Assembly (NCBI GenBank): GCA_001970955.1
Contig: MPUH01001223.1
Coordinates: forward strand, 1-20,729
Direction: 5' to 3'
Source: Stentor coeruleus
Lineage: Eukaryota > Ciliophora > Heterotrichea > Heterotrichida > Stentoridae
Length of the DNA: 20,729 bases
This document shows, piece after piece, positions 6,991-15,275 of the stretch. Every line of letters starts with the position of its first letter. Within the stretch, counting starts at the first letter, position 1. Under the pieces are notes generated by a model. That model was not told where the DNA came from. It searched no databases and saw only the letters and a program-made list of their open reading frames with translations. The translations under genes were made by a program, and so were the position numbers.

Positions 6991-9609
6991 ATGAAGCTGT
7001 CACAAACTGGAACATGCAATTCTCTAAGTATCCCCACACAAAGAACCTTCAGCACAAACCCTCAAGAAAAATCATCTCCACGACTACATTATCATGACCT
7101 CATGGAAACATTAGGTGTAGTCAAAAGTGCTAGTGGGAAAAGCTTACCAACAACTTTAAAAGATCTAAAAGACATCCCTAAAACAGAAAGAAAAATCTTA
7201 CCAGAACTCGGTCCACCAACAGGAAGAAAAGATGCACAAATGTTAATCAAATGGCTTGATTCAATGCTTTCAAAAGTTGCAACTAAAAATGAAAGTCTTG
7301 AAGGTATGCTTGAAAGTGCTCTAAGTATATATGAAACTTGTTTTCATGAAATTGTTAGACAAGTAAGTGTTCATTGTAAAGAAAGAGGCGAACTTATAAA
7401 TAGAGTTTGGAAAGCTAATATAAGTCTTCTTGAAAGAGCTTTAAGGATTTCTCAAGCTTCTCAGCAGACACAATATCAGCAGTTTCGTCAAGAAAAAGAA
7501 AACCTTAAAGCGGTTGCAACTGCTGAAGCTATAAGACTTAGAAGTGAAATTGAAGAGAATAAACTGAATTTATTGAATTATGCAGATAAACTAATAAATA
7601 AAGAAGAAGAAATTGTAAAACTTGGGACATTGAATAAACGACTTGTACATAGACTAGAAATTATACGTGAGCATTATGAAACAGTTAAAAAAGATATAGT
7701 GAATTTAAGAGAAGAGAATAGAATTCTTAAAGCTAAACTTGTGAATACAGAAACAGAATTTGTGGTTAATGATCATGGGGTTATTGAGGCACAGTATAAA
7801 AGACAGAAGATTAAAAGGAAATCGAAAGGGGTACTTGAACAAATTGTTACGGAAGATCCGATTATACAAACAGGGATTCATATAGATATTAATCAGCATG
7901 AGAATTTGATACATGAAATAGCAACACATGAAAATGAACTTGCTGAGTTGTTTAAAAAAGTAGATTTTCAAGATGAAGGGACTGATGCACTAGTGATTAA
8001 GCTTGAGGATAAAGAGATTCAAACTGCTGTTGAGGAATTGTGTGGAGAAAATTATGGTGAATCCAAAGATAAAATCGACCCTACACCAATAATCATAGAC
8101 CTTATCGACCTACAACTTCAATCAATGTCTCAATCTGGATTAGACAACACCGAGCTTAGTCGTCAAAAATCCATAAAACAGCAACTTCTCGACAGCATTT
8201 TCAACCACAACGAAGAAATGTCACGTTTTCAACACCTTCTAGAAAAAATGAAAGAAGGTACTGGTTTCACAACACCGATCATGAGTACCCTATACACATC
8301 TATGAACAACGTCTTAAAAGATAGTAAAAACTCAGAAACTAGACCTGAAATAAAACGCCTTAAAACAATTCGCAAACGTTTATGGACTGTTATCCAAGCT
8401 TCAAGGATGAAAAAAGCTAGTGAAATCCCTTTAGTCTTAATACACAAAGTAAAAACTACCCCACAACATAAACTCAAAAGGATTTTGGTAAAAAAAATAC
8501 TATTAAAATTCATCATGATGCTTTATGATAGCAAATTACAAAAAAGACTTTCTGACCCTGATTCTAAAAAATATGAATGGGCCCAAATTGTTTTTGAAGT
8601 TCTTTCTAATAAATATGGCCCTGGAAAAATAGCAGAAAGTAAATTCATACAATTGACATCAAGTGTTATAAAATATAAACATATTAGAAGAGTAAAAGTT
8701 TTTGGAAGGTTTTTAAAGCTTTTTGATGATTTAGATAATGATGACTTGGATTTATATTTGGATATGGTTTTGTTTTTGAAAAATTCTCCTGGGAAAGAAT
8801 TTAGTAATGTGGAATATTCGGATCAGGTATTAGTTTCTTATGAGAAAGCTATGGATTTGTTTAAGTCTAATTATTTGCAAAAACTTTCTGAGGCTGAGAA
8901 GAAATCGGTGAAATTGTGGATTGATAGTAATAGGTTTGTTGACTCACTGTATAAGATACAGGTTATTGATCAAGATGGACTTCTTGAGTTTATTATTGAG
9001 AAAAATAGAAGCAAAAAATATGCTAGGGTGAATTTCTTGAAGTGCATTTATGAAGCTGCGGATGTAATTTCTATATAGCTCAATGACGATGGGTATTTAC
9101 AACAAGTAGAATTCAACCTTCTTGCTCGTCATATGTCAACATCTATTCTAAATGAAGGTTTCACAACAGAAGTTTTCAATGAATTCGCTGAAACATTTAC
9201 AGACGAAAACGAAGTTGCTGTTCAAGCCTTATCATTTGAGAACTTTTCCTTACTAAGCAGTTCTTATGAAGTTTTTAGTCCTGAGAGTATGCAATTGTTT
9301 AGTAAAATTACAAATAATCAAGGAGCGATTTGGCATATTAAACAAGTTACACCATATATTGATATTATACTTAATGAAATCCGCTGGAGACTTAGTAAAA
9401 AAGATAATTGGGAAGATTATGAAGAAGAATATAAAATGGTCCTTGAGGTTATAAAAGCTAAAGTTTTAAGTCAGAAAAACCCTGAAAGTGTTTGGATTGC
9501 GCTTAGGTTGTTGCAAGAAGAGTCTAAGAATATTTGTATAGAAAAAGAACTAAAAATATTTATGCCCAATGTTCAATCATTGGTAATTACATCTACTAAT
9601 ATTTTATAA
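6991..9609 (+). CDS. Axonemal dynein light-chain-like coiled-coil protein with C-terminal EF-hand (spliced, 867 aa)
   Basis: Two abutting frames (6991-9063 and 9079-9609) join in frame once a 15-nt intron is removed; without splicing the first ends at a TAG that is the intron's own 3' site. The joined product is 867 residues. Residues about 114-140 read YETCFHEIVRQVSVHCKE then RGELINRVW, closely resembling the 'CFDELIRQV...CAERG...RV' signature of the axonemal dynein light-chain family (p28/DNALI1 and AXDND1). A long coiled coil follows (about 140-255), then a middle region with DKEIQTAVEEL and a helical C-terminal half. The splice junction completes an EF-hand loop DLNDDGYLQQVE at about 691-702. 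A ciliary or basal-body role is likely from the motif, but length and architecture fit AXDND1-like coiled-coil proteins better than the small p28 chain. The ATG at 6991 follows a G-free upstream flank. Confidence 0.75.
9064..9078 (+). other. 15-nt spliceosomal intron
   Basis: The sequence is GTAATTTCTATATAG, with a GTA 5' end and TAG 3' end, the minimal intron form known from heterotrich ciliates. It falls in phase 0 after GAT. Removal opens the frame for another 176 codons and restores a canonical EF-hand loop, DLNDDGYLQQVE, across the junction. Confidence 0.9.
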
Positions 9610-10017
9610 GATTTATGGTGGATTTTAGAATGAGGAGTGTAATGGTTTGCTATTATATGGGCTTGGTGTTTTGGAAGGGGCTAGTACGTGATGGAGGTTA
9701 AATAATGGTTATGGTTGAGAAATAGGATTTTATGAAATTTTTGGGATATGAAGAAAATAAAGGTATCTTTTCTTAGAATCTCCCCATAAACCCCCTCCTT
9801 CATAAATCTATCATAAAATCCTGACTTAACTCAATCAAAAAAGCTTAATAAATGGAAGCGAGCATGAATACTCAAATCCCCATTAAAGAGTTCCTAGCCT
9901 ATGGAGAAATTCAAGGGTCCTATGAANGGTATCTTTTCTTAGAATCTCCCTATAAACCCCCTCCTTCATAAATCTATCATAAAATCCTGACTTAACTCAA
10001 TCAAAAAAGCTTAATAA
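9610..10017. other. Intergenic region containing a duplicated, gap-joined synthetase start
   Basis: 9610 to about 9770 is G/T-rich and C-poor, as expected of a 3' flank; from 9775 it turns C-rich and G-poor, as a 5' flank. A first copy of the synthetase start (ATG 9852) is cut by the N at 9927 and is probably an assembly duplicate. No other gene is seen. Confidence 0.75.
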
Positions 10018-10092
10018 ATGGAAGCGAACATGAATACTCAAATCCCCATTAAAGAGTTCCTAGCCTATGGAGAAATTCAAGGGTCCTATGAA
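9762..10092. repeat. Direct repeat around single-N gap at 9927 (probable unmerged contig overlap)
   Basis: 9762-9926 (165 bp) recurs at 9928-10092 with two mismatches (CCCCAT/CCCTAT and GCGAGC/GCGAAC). Each copy holds the same 5' flank and the first 25 codons of the synthetase gene. The second substitution changes one residue (Ser against Asn at position 4), consistent with two alleles or haplotypes. Confidence 0.88.
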
Positions 10093-11787
10093 GCTATTGA
10101 GTGTAAATCAAATCATTTCCACCCTAATCCTCAAGAATTCAATTTCTCTAATGGCTTCCTCACTGGTCTAAAATACGATTCTCTTGAATACATTAGAAGA
10201 TGGTGTCAGCATTCCAAAAAATTAAATTTTTATACCTTTCCATCAAATCCCAGCATATGGAAAAACTTTCTCCCTGAAGGTCTTTACAATGAAATTCCAG
10301 TCAAAGTGTCAAGATTCCTTAACAAAAGTCATCACATTCCTAAAAAAAATAATATTCTTGTATGGAAAATTAATAGTTCAGGATATGAACATGTGGCTAT
10401 AATCACTGAAGTGAACTTAGAATTAGAATATATTAGAATAGCTGAACAAAACAAACATTTTTACAAATGGTTTGGAGATTATTCAAGAGAATTAAAATTT
10501 CTCAAAAATCATGAAAACTATGAAATATTAGATGAATATGAGGTCTTAGGATGGATAGAAATACTTGATGAACAGAGGGATGATCATATAGAAAATGTTA
10601 GAAAAGTAAGTTTTAATGCTAAACCTTTAGGGGATTGGATTGATATGAATGACCCTGCGGAAAATTTGTTTTCTACTGATTCGGTTAATCTTGGGATATC
10701 AAAAGATGTCCTTGAATATTATGCGATGACTGAAAATTTTGCTGCTAAAGTACTTGCTGGGTCGGTTGAATTGAATTATATGTCGTTAAAAGCTACTAAA
10801 AAGGTTGTGGACTCGGATGAATTATTAGGGAAGTTTATGATTCCTGAAGTGTTTTGGCATATGATTAGAAGGTCGTGGGAGGAGAGAACAGATTATTTAG
10901 CTGGAAGATTAGACCTAGCATTTAATGGAAAAAATGTTAAGATGATAGAATATAATGCAGATAGTGCAGGGGTATTTATCGAAAGCGGACTTATAATGGA
11001 GAAATGGGCTAAAGCTACTGGGTGTGATGTAGGTATTGAAACATGCAGTGGGTTTCACAAATCTTTTGTAGATTTTTGGAAGAATTATAACAAAAATTCA
11101 AGAGTGCATGTTTTAATAGACAATGAAGATATTGAAGAACTTTATATGGGAAAATACATGTGTAGAATACTAAAAGAAGCAGGTTTAGACTATTTTGAAA
11201 GCATAAAAAACTCAGGCCTTTCAAAACTCCCAGATGGGACAATAGTTGATTCAGATAATATCCCTTTAACTTTAGTATGGAAAACTTGGAACTGGAATAC
11301 AATTTTAAATGATTACCTAACACAACCTCAAGATACAGAAATAGTCACGCTTTCTAATGTTTTCCTCAACCCAAAAATCAATGTTATTGAACCATTATGG
11401 AAAATTATTACTACAAACAAAGCTTTAATGGCAGTGATATGTGAGATGCTTCCTAATCATCCAAGAATATTAAAGACTGTTTTTGAACTCACTGAAGATA
11501 TGAAGAAAAATTCTTATGTTGTGAAACCTATAACAGGAAGACAAGGGCAGAATATAAAAATAGTTCAAGTGGATGAAAAGGATAATGAAAATGAAGAAGA
11601 AAAAAAAATTGAAAACAATGGAAATATATATCAAGAGTATTTTAAACTACCAGTTTATAATGGGTATATGCCTATTCTTGGAAGCTGGATTGTTAGAGGA
11701 CAACCTCAAGGATTTTTGATAAGAGATTCTAGAGAATTGATAACTGAGTATCAAAGCTATATTTTACCATGTAGGGTTATTAGCTAA
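10018..11787 (+). CDS. Glutathionylspermidine/trypanothione synthetase-like enzyme with altered amidase nucleophile
   Basis: The 589-residue product follows the two-domain plan of E. coli glutathionylspermidine synthetase/amidase (619 residues) and kinetoplastid trypanothione synthetase. The N-terminal CHAP amidase domain (about 10-185) keeps the His in EHVAIIT (His125) and the acidic residue in RIAEQN (Glu143). The position of the catalytic Cys, 'WQCVEF' in E. coli, reads YDSLEY with Ser55 (codon TCT, 10180-10182). The C-terminal ATP-grasp synthetase domain (about 200-589) has intact motifs: AGRLDLAF, EYNADSA, VWKTWNW, EPLWKIITTNKA and VVKPITGRQGQNI. It would join glutathione to spermidine using ATP. 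The amidase side is probably inactive or weakened, so the enzyme may make but not hydrolyse the conjugate; this is inference. No intron is needed. An in-frame ATG at 10030 is an alternative start. Product specificity, mono- or bis-glutathionyl, cannot be read from sequence. Confidence 0.92.
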   Translation: MEANMNTQIPIKEFLAYGEIQGSYEAIECKSNHFHPNPQEFNFSNGFLTGLKYDSLEYIRRWCQHSKKLNFYTFPSNPSIWKNFLPEGLYNEIPVKVSRFLNKSHHIPKKNNILVWKINSSGYEHVAIITEVNLELEYIRIAEQNKHFYKWFGDYSRELKFLKNHENYEILDEYEVLGWIEILDEQRDDHIENVRKVSFNAKPLGDWIDMNDPAENLFSTDSVNLGISKDVLEYYAMTENFAAKVLAGSVELNYMSLKATKKVVDSDELLGKFMIPEVFWHMIRRSWEERTDYLAGRLDLAFNGKNVKMIEYNADSAGVFIESGLIMEKWAKATGCDVGIETCSGFHKSFVDFWKNYNKNSRVHVLIDNEDIEELYMGKYMCRILKEAGLDYFESIKNSGLSKLPDGTIVDSDNIPLTLVWKTWNWNTILNDYLTQPQDTEIVTLSNVFLNPKINVIEPLWKIITTNKALMAVICEMLPNHPRILKTVFELTEDMKKNSYVVKPITGRQGQNIKIVQVDEKDNENEEEKKIENNGNIYQEYFKLPVYNGYMPILGSWIVRGQPQGFLIRDSRELITEYQSYILPCRVIS

Positions 11788-11896
11788 TTATTATTTAGAT
11801 CTTTAAATTAGAGTTGTTTTTTATAGATATATTGAATAGATAATAGGAATATGAGTATATATAGTGTGAATAAAAATTATCCCAAGTAAAATATTG

Positions 11897-12850
11897 ATGG
11901 AGTTATTTCATATATTTTCCCAAATAGACAACCGAAAACAGATGCTTTCACATATAGAAAGAATGACACATCTCGTTAAAAGTCCTTTAAAATCTGAAGC
12001 AATCCCTAAATACCAAAAATTAGACACAAAAACTTTTTCTAACACCTCGCCTAAAAGATATTCTAAAAAAAACCATGAAAGACCTACCGCAAATTCAGCA
12101 TCAAAATCAAGTCGAACCCCTTCAAAAAAATCTTCAAATCATTCATCAACACACAATTCCCCTGCAAGATTTGCATCTCCAACATCACGAACACCTAATT
12201 TTCGTGAATTAGTCCTACAGACAATCCAAGAACTAATAAAAGTTAGGGCACAAAAGATTAAAAAGAATCTTGAAATTGTGGTAAAGGAAGTAAAAATTAT
12301 TATAAACCTGAAAATATTAGTCGAAACAGAAATCAAAGCAAGAAAAATACCTTTACAAACCCCGGCTATAAGGCAAATTGAAGAAAAAATCCAGGCTTTA
12401 ATGAAAGAATCAGCTGAAGAGTTGTTGATTTTAGAGAATAAATGTAATGAGATTATTGAAGAAAATCAGAAACTTAAAATTAAACTTGATCAGATGTCTG
12501 AGAAAACTTATGAGTGTCAGAAGGTAAGAAAGTATAAAAAACTTAATGATTACCTTCAAGAATTTGCGACAAGTTACGGGAGTGAAGAAAATGAGTACCT
12601 TGATGCTCAAAGAAACATGAAGTATATAAAAAATATCACCCATTTGGCAAAAAATATAGTCAAGAAACTAATGCCTGATAATGAAGATGAAAAAAAGTAT
12701 GAAGGAATCCTTGGAAAACTTGCATCTCTGATATTGAAGGAGAGAGAAATTATGCTGAAAATTTCCCAGGAAAACAAAAAGATTATTGAGTATGAGGAAA
12801 AAATTAAACTACAACTTGAAGAAAAAATTGCCCAGTTTAAGGATTTATAA
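11897..12850 (+). CDS. Ser/Lys-rich coiled-coil protein, function unknown
   Basis: The 317-residue product starts at ATG 11897 (MELFHIFSQ) and ends at TAA. I do not recognise a family. Residues about 30-105 form a basic, Ser/Thr/Pro-rich, probably disordered region with several SP and TP sites (SPLKS, TSPKRYS, RTPSKK, NSPARF, SPTSRTP), suggesting phosphorylation by proline-directed kinases. From about 110 to the end the protein is strongly helical and charged, with heptad-like stretches at about 165-205 (ESAEELLILENKCNEIIEEN) and 275-317. Such a layout is common in cytoskeletal or centrosomal scaffolds, but no specific function is claimed. It lies 109 bp after the synthetase stop on the same strand. 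The gene shows no intron signature. Confidence 0.8.
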   Translation: MELFHIFSQIDNRKQMLSHIERMTHLVKSPLKSEAIPKYQKLDTKTFSNTSPKRYSKKNHERPTANSASKSSRTPSKKSSNHSSTHNSPARFASPTSRTPNFRELVLQTIQELIKVRAQKIKKNLEIVVKEVKIIINLKILVETEIKARKIPLQTPAIRQIEEKIQALMKESAEELLILENKCNEIIEENQKLKIKLDQMSEKTYECQKVRKYKKLNDYLQEFATSYGSEENEYLDAQRNMKYIKNITHLAKNIVKKLMPDNEDEKKYEGILGKLASLILKEREIMLKISQENKKIIEYEEKIKLQLEEKIAQFKDL

Positions 12851-13499
12851 GATGTATATTGATATTTGTAGGTGGGGTGATATATGAATATAAAGATGAA
12901 AAAAATAATTAGATACTTTCATGATTTATATGTAGTAATGAGGTTTATATAACAGATAATATAATATATGATGATATTTCCTTTATGCTTTTGTGGTTAT
13001 TTTAAACATTTTTTTATTAGGAAAATAATGGAGTTTTTAAGAAAAAATTTATTATTAAAGTTTGAAGATTATATGATAGTGTCAGAAACTAGGATTTAAG
13101 CCCAAGGCCTGCCGTTTTGCTTATTGCTTTACTAACTGGGATTTTTTTGTTTTATAATATTATAGCACCATATGATTATTTTCTGTAGATAATATTATTG
13201 ATATTCGATAGTTTAATTGAAAGATTTCTGATATTACCGGAAGATACAAAGATTAATAAACTCAAAAAATGTTTTCTCTGGGAATTATCTTATGGGTTAG
13301 GGTTTTAAAAATTTGGATGGAAACGGTTTTCTAAAGTCTCAATATTTTGGGAAATGCTATTTTAATAGTTTATAGAGGATTACATCTTTTCTCTTTGGTT
13401 TGGCTTAGTTTTATTAGTATTTAGAAGCTTTTATATATAAATTTGATTATATTATGGAGCATGATTATCTTTGGAGGATTTCTTGAAATTCATAAAAAG
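12851..13499. other. Intergenic region with a decayed tRNA-like sequence
   Basis: Immediately after the coiled-coil gene the + strand is C-poor and G/T-rich, as in other 3' flanks. Apart from the tRNA-like relic at 13081-13147, no gene is supported. Confidence 0.65.
13081..13147 (-). pseudogene. tRNA-like relic
   Basis: On the minus strand this reads CCCAGTTAGTAAAGC, like a D-arm, and ends GGGCTTAAATCCTAGTTTCT then GAC, like a T-arm and acceptor 3' strand. The last 15 or so bases nearly match the 3' end of the tRNA at 13500-13571 (TCCTAGTTTCTGAC against TCCTAGCTTCTGAC). The acceptor 5' strand is an A-tract and pairs poorly, and no proper anticodon arm forms. It is probably a decayed tRNA gene; coincidence is possible. 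Confidence 0.35.
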
Positions 13500-13571
13500 T
13501 CAGAAGCTAGGAATCGAACCTAGGATCACCCGCGTTGCAAGTCGGGTACTCTGCCACTGAGCCACTTCTGA
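13500..13571 (-). tRNA. tRNA gene, anticodon uncertain (TGC Ala or GCA Cys), odd anticodon arm
   Basis: The minus strand folds as a 72-nt tRNA. The acceptor stem TCAGAAG/CTTCTGA has 7 perfect pairs, the D-arm is GCTC-AGTGGCA-GAGT, and the T-arm is CTAGG-TTCGATT-CCTAG with 5 perfect pairs. Internal promoters are near consensus: A box TGGCTCAGTGG and B box GGTTCGATTCC. A TTTTT run follows 2-3 nt after the acceptor, as a Pol III terminator. The anticodon arm is odd: loop CTTGCAA would give anticodon TGC (Ala, plus positions 13537-13539), but its stem CCCGA/CGCGGG fits only with an extra base and an A-C mismatch. A five-pair stem ACCCG/CGGGT would instead leave a 10-nt loop. The third pair is A-T, not the G-U expected of tRNA-Ala, and base 73 would be C, so amino-acid identity is not settled. 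Confidence 0.85.
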
Positions 13572-14555
13572 TATAAATTAGGTGTTTTCTAGATTTTAAT
13601 ATGATGTGAAATGTAATTTTTATTTATTTATAGCGATATCTGCTTTTAAAGTATTTAAGCATTCATGTTTAGATCATAATAGTTTATATTAATCATATAT
13701 GACAAATTATATGATTCTTAAGCTAAATGTATCTTAAATATTTACGAATTTTTATAAATCAACAATCATATATTAAATTCTAATAAAGATAAAAGAATAA
13801 AAACTAGAAATATTGATATATAATGAATTACTTACCAGTAAAATAAGGGTTATTTAACTTCATATTAATAAAGACAAATAAAATTTTAATATTATTATAT
13901 TGGGAAATAGATTTTGTAAAGTTTTCATGGTGAGGACTATAGAAATAAATTTAATTTAGAAGGTTTTAATGATAATGTAAAAAGTTAAGAAAGAAATTGC
14001 TTAATAAATGCTTAACCTTGCTATTCAAAATTTATATAATAGAAAAGTAGAAAATTAAAGATTTAATACTTACTACCTCATAAAATATCAGTATTTTTAA
14101 TATATGCATACAGAAACTAGCAAGGTTTTTNTGTAAAATTTATAGAAGACTATTTCAATAATTTTCAAATTCTTTTAAAATATTAAATAGCTAATAGATT
14201 TAATACTTACTACCTCATAAAATATCAGTATTTTTAATATATGCATACAGAAACTAGCAAGGTTTTTTAATATCATTTCAATATAAAATTAATAAATTCT
14301 AGTTATGCAAGTTATAAAATATCCTTATCAGTAGCACAATCTTTTAAAATAAAAACACAAAAATGCATTTCTATACTAATTTTCTCATTAAATTCATCTC
14401 ATTTTTGCTATTTTATACAGCATATACTATAAATTCTACATAAAAAAATCTTATTTTTAACTATTCTAAACCTATAAACCTTCCTATACCATCTATACCT
14501 CCCATCTATTTCTCATTAATCTTTTAATCATAGTTTACTCAATAACACCTAATAC
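13572..14555. other. AT-rich intergenic region with gap-associated repeat
   Basis: No open frame or RNA gene is supported. The section near 14400-14555 is C-containing and nearly G-free on the + strand, which is the 3'-flank skew expected for the minus-strand gene that ends at 14556. A single-N gap lies at 14131. Confidence 0.65.
14059..14267. repeat. Direct repeat near single-N gap at 14131 (probable contig overlap with divergent tip)
   Basis: 14059-14130 (72 bp, starting AGATTTAATACTTACTACCT) recurs at 14196-14267 without visible mismatch. Unlike the gaps at 3478, 6157 and 9927, 64 bp of unmatched sequence (14132-14195) separates the N from the second copy, so the right-hand contig appears to start with a divergent tip or an alternative haplotype. 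Confidence 0.8.
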
Positions 14556-15251
14556 TTAAAGTTTGATTAATGGCTTGGCCAATGCACTCTCTGAATCAAT
14601 AAAAGCTTGCTTTTCTATATCAATAGTAATAGTTGAATTTTCAAATCTAAACGTATAAACCCCGTGAGTGAAATTCAGAATATCCTCAATCTCTTTACAA
14701 ATTGGCCTTATAACCCCATCAGAAGCACTCCACCCTAATCCTTCTCTTCTCATTGGAGTCCTTTTAATCGGGTATGCAAAATGTTCTTTTTTCCCAGATT
14801 CATCCTTTCGATTTCCAAGTACAGTCATATCCTTAAAAATAACCTCAGCAAAATGATCATACAATTTCAATTCACATCTTAAAGACCCTTTTATAAACTC
14901 TTTTTCAATTTTATGCTGTGCTTCTCTGTCAAATGCGCATTCTTTTTCTAATGAGTTCCAATTTTCAATATACAGCCATTTACCATTAAGTGTGACATTA
15001 TCAACACTATAATGAGGGATTCCACTTATCTCATAATCTTGTTTAACCCCATTTCTTGGGTCAAAAGCTAATATATCAAGTGCTTCAACTGCTTCAAGCT
15101 GAACTCCATGATTATTTTGCTTAATTGGGATGAATTTCTTACTTAGCACACGATGGTCAACTTTTGTGATTTTGTTATCAAGAATGGTGTTTTGTGGTAT
15201 TGATGTTACTATTATAGGACCATCTGTTGGTCTAGAAGGACTACAACCCAT
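14556..15251 (-). CDS. MGC-start protein, probably N-myristoylated and palmitoylated, function unknown
   Basis: The 231-residue product begins MGCSPSRP. Gly2 with Ser at position 6 (counting Met as 1) fits the N-myristoyltransferase consensus, and Cys3 beside it is a classic palmitoylation site, so stable attachment to the plasma or ciliary membrane is predicted. I do not recognise the rest. It is a mixed soluble domain with GVQLEAVEALDILAF (about 49-63), a tryptophan-containing core (LNGKWLYIENWNSLEKEC) and a C-terminal part (MRREGLGWSASDGVIRP, then YTFRFENSTITIDIEK). There is no transmembrane segment and no low-complexity region, and the alternating hydrophobic pattern suggests beta strands. 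The ATG at 15251 is only 24 bp beyond the stop of the STPGR gene on the same strand, unusually close. Co-transcription is possible but not shown. Confidence 0.8.
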   Translation of the reverse strand: MGCSPSRPTDGPIIVTSIPQNTILDNKITKVDHRVLSKKFIPIKQNNHGVQLEAVEALDILAFDPRNGVKQDYEISGIPHYSVDNVTLNGKWLYIENWNSLEKECAFDREAQHKIEKEFIKGSLRCELKLYDHFAEVIFKDMTVLGNRKDESGKKEHFAYPIKRTPMRREGLGWSASDGVIRPICKEIEDILNFTHGVYTFRFENSTITIDIEKQAFIDSESALAKPLIKL

Positions 15252-15275
15252 ATTTGATAATAATTATTAATAATC

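Noticed and set aside
9852-9926. A separate short gene starting like the synthetase.
   Set aside because: It is the truncated first copy of a gap-flanking repeat and runs into the N at 9927.
11162-11176. GTAGAATACTAAAAG as a possible 15-nt intron in the synthetase gene.
   Set aside because: It ends in AAG, not TAG, and the translated residues align with the family without a gap.
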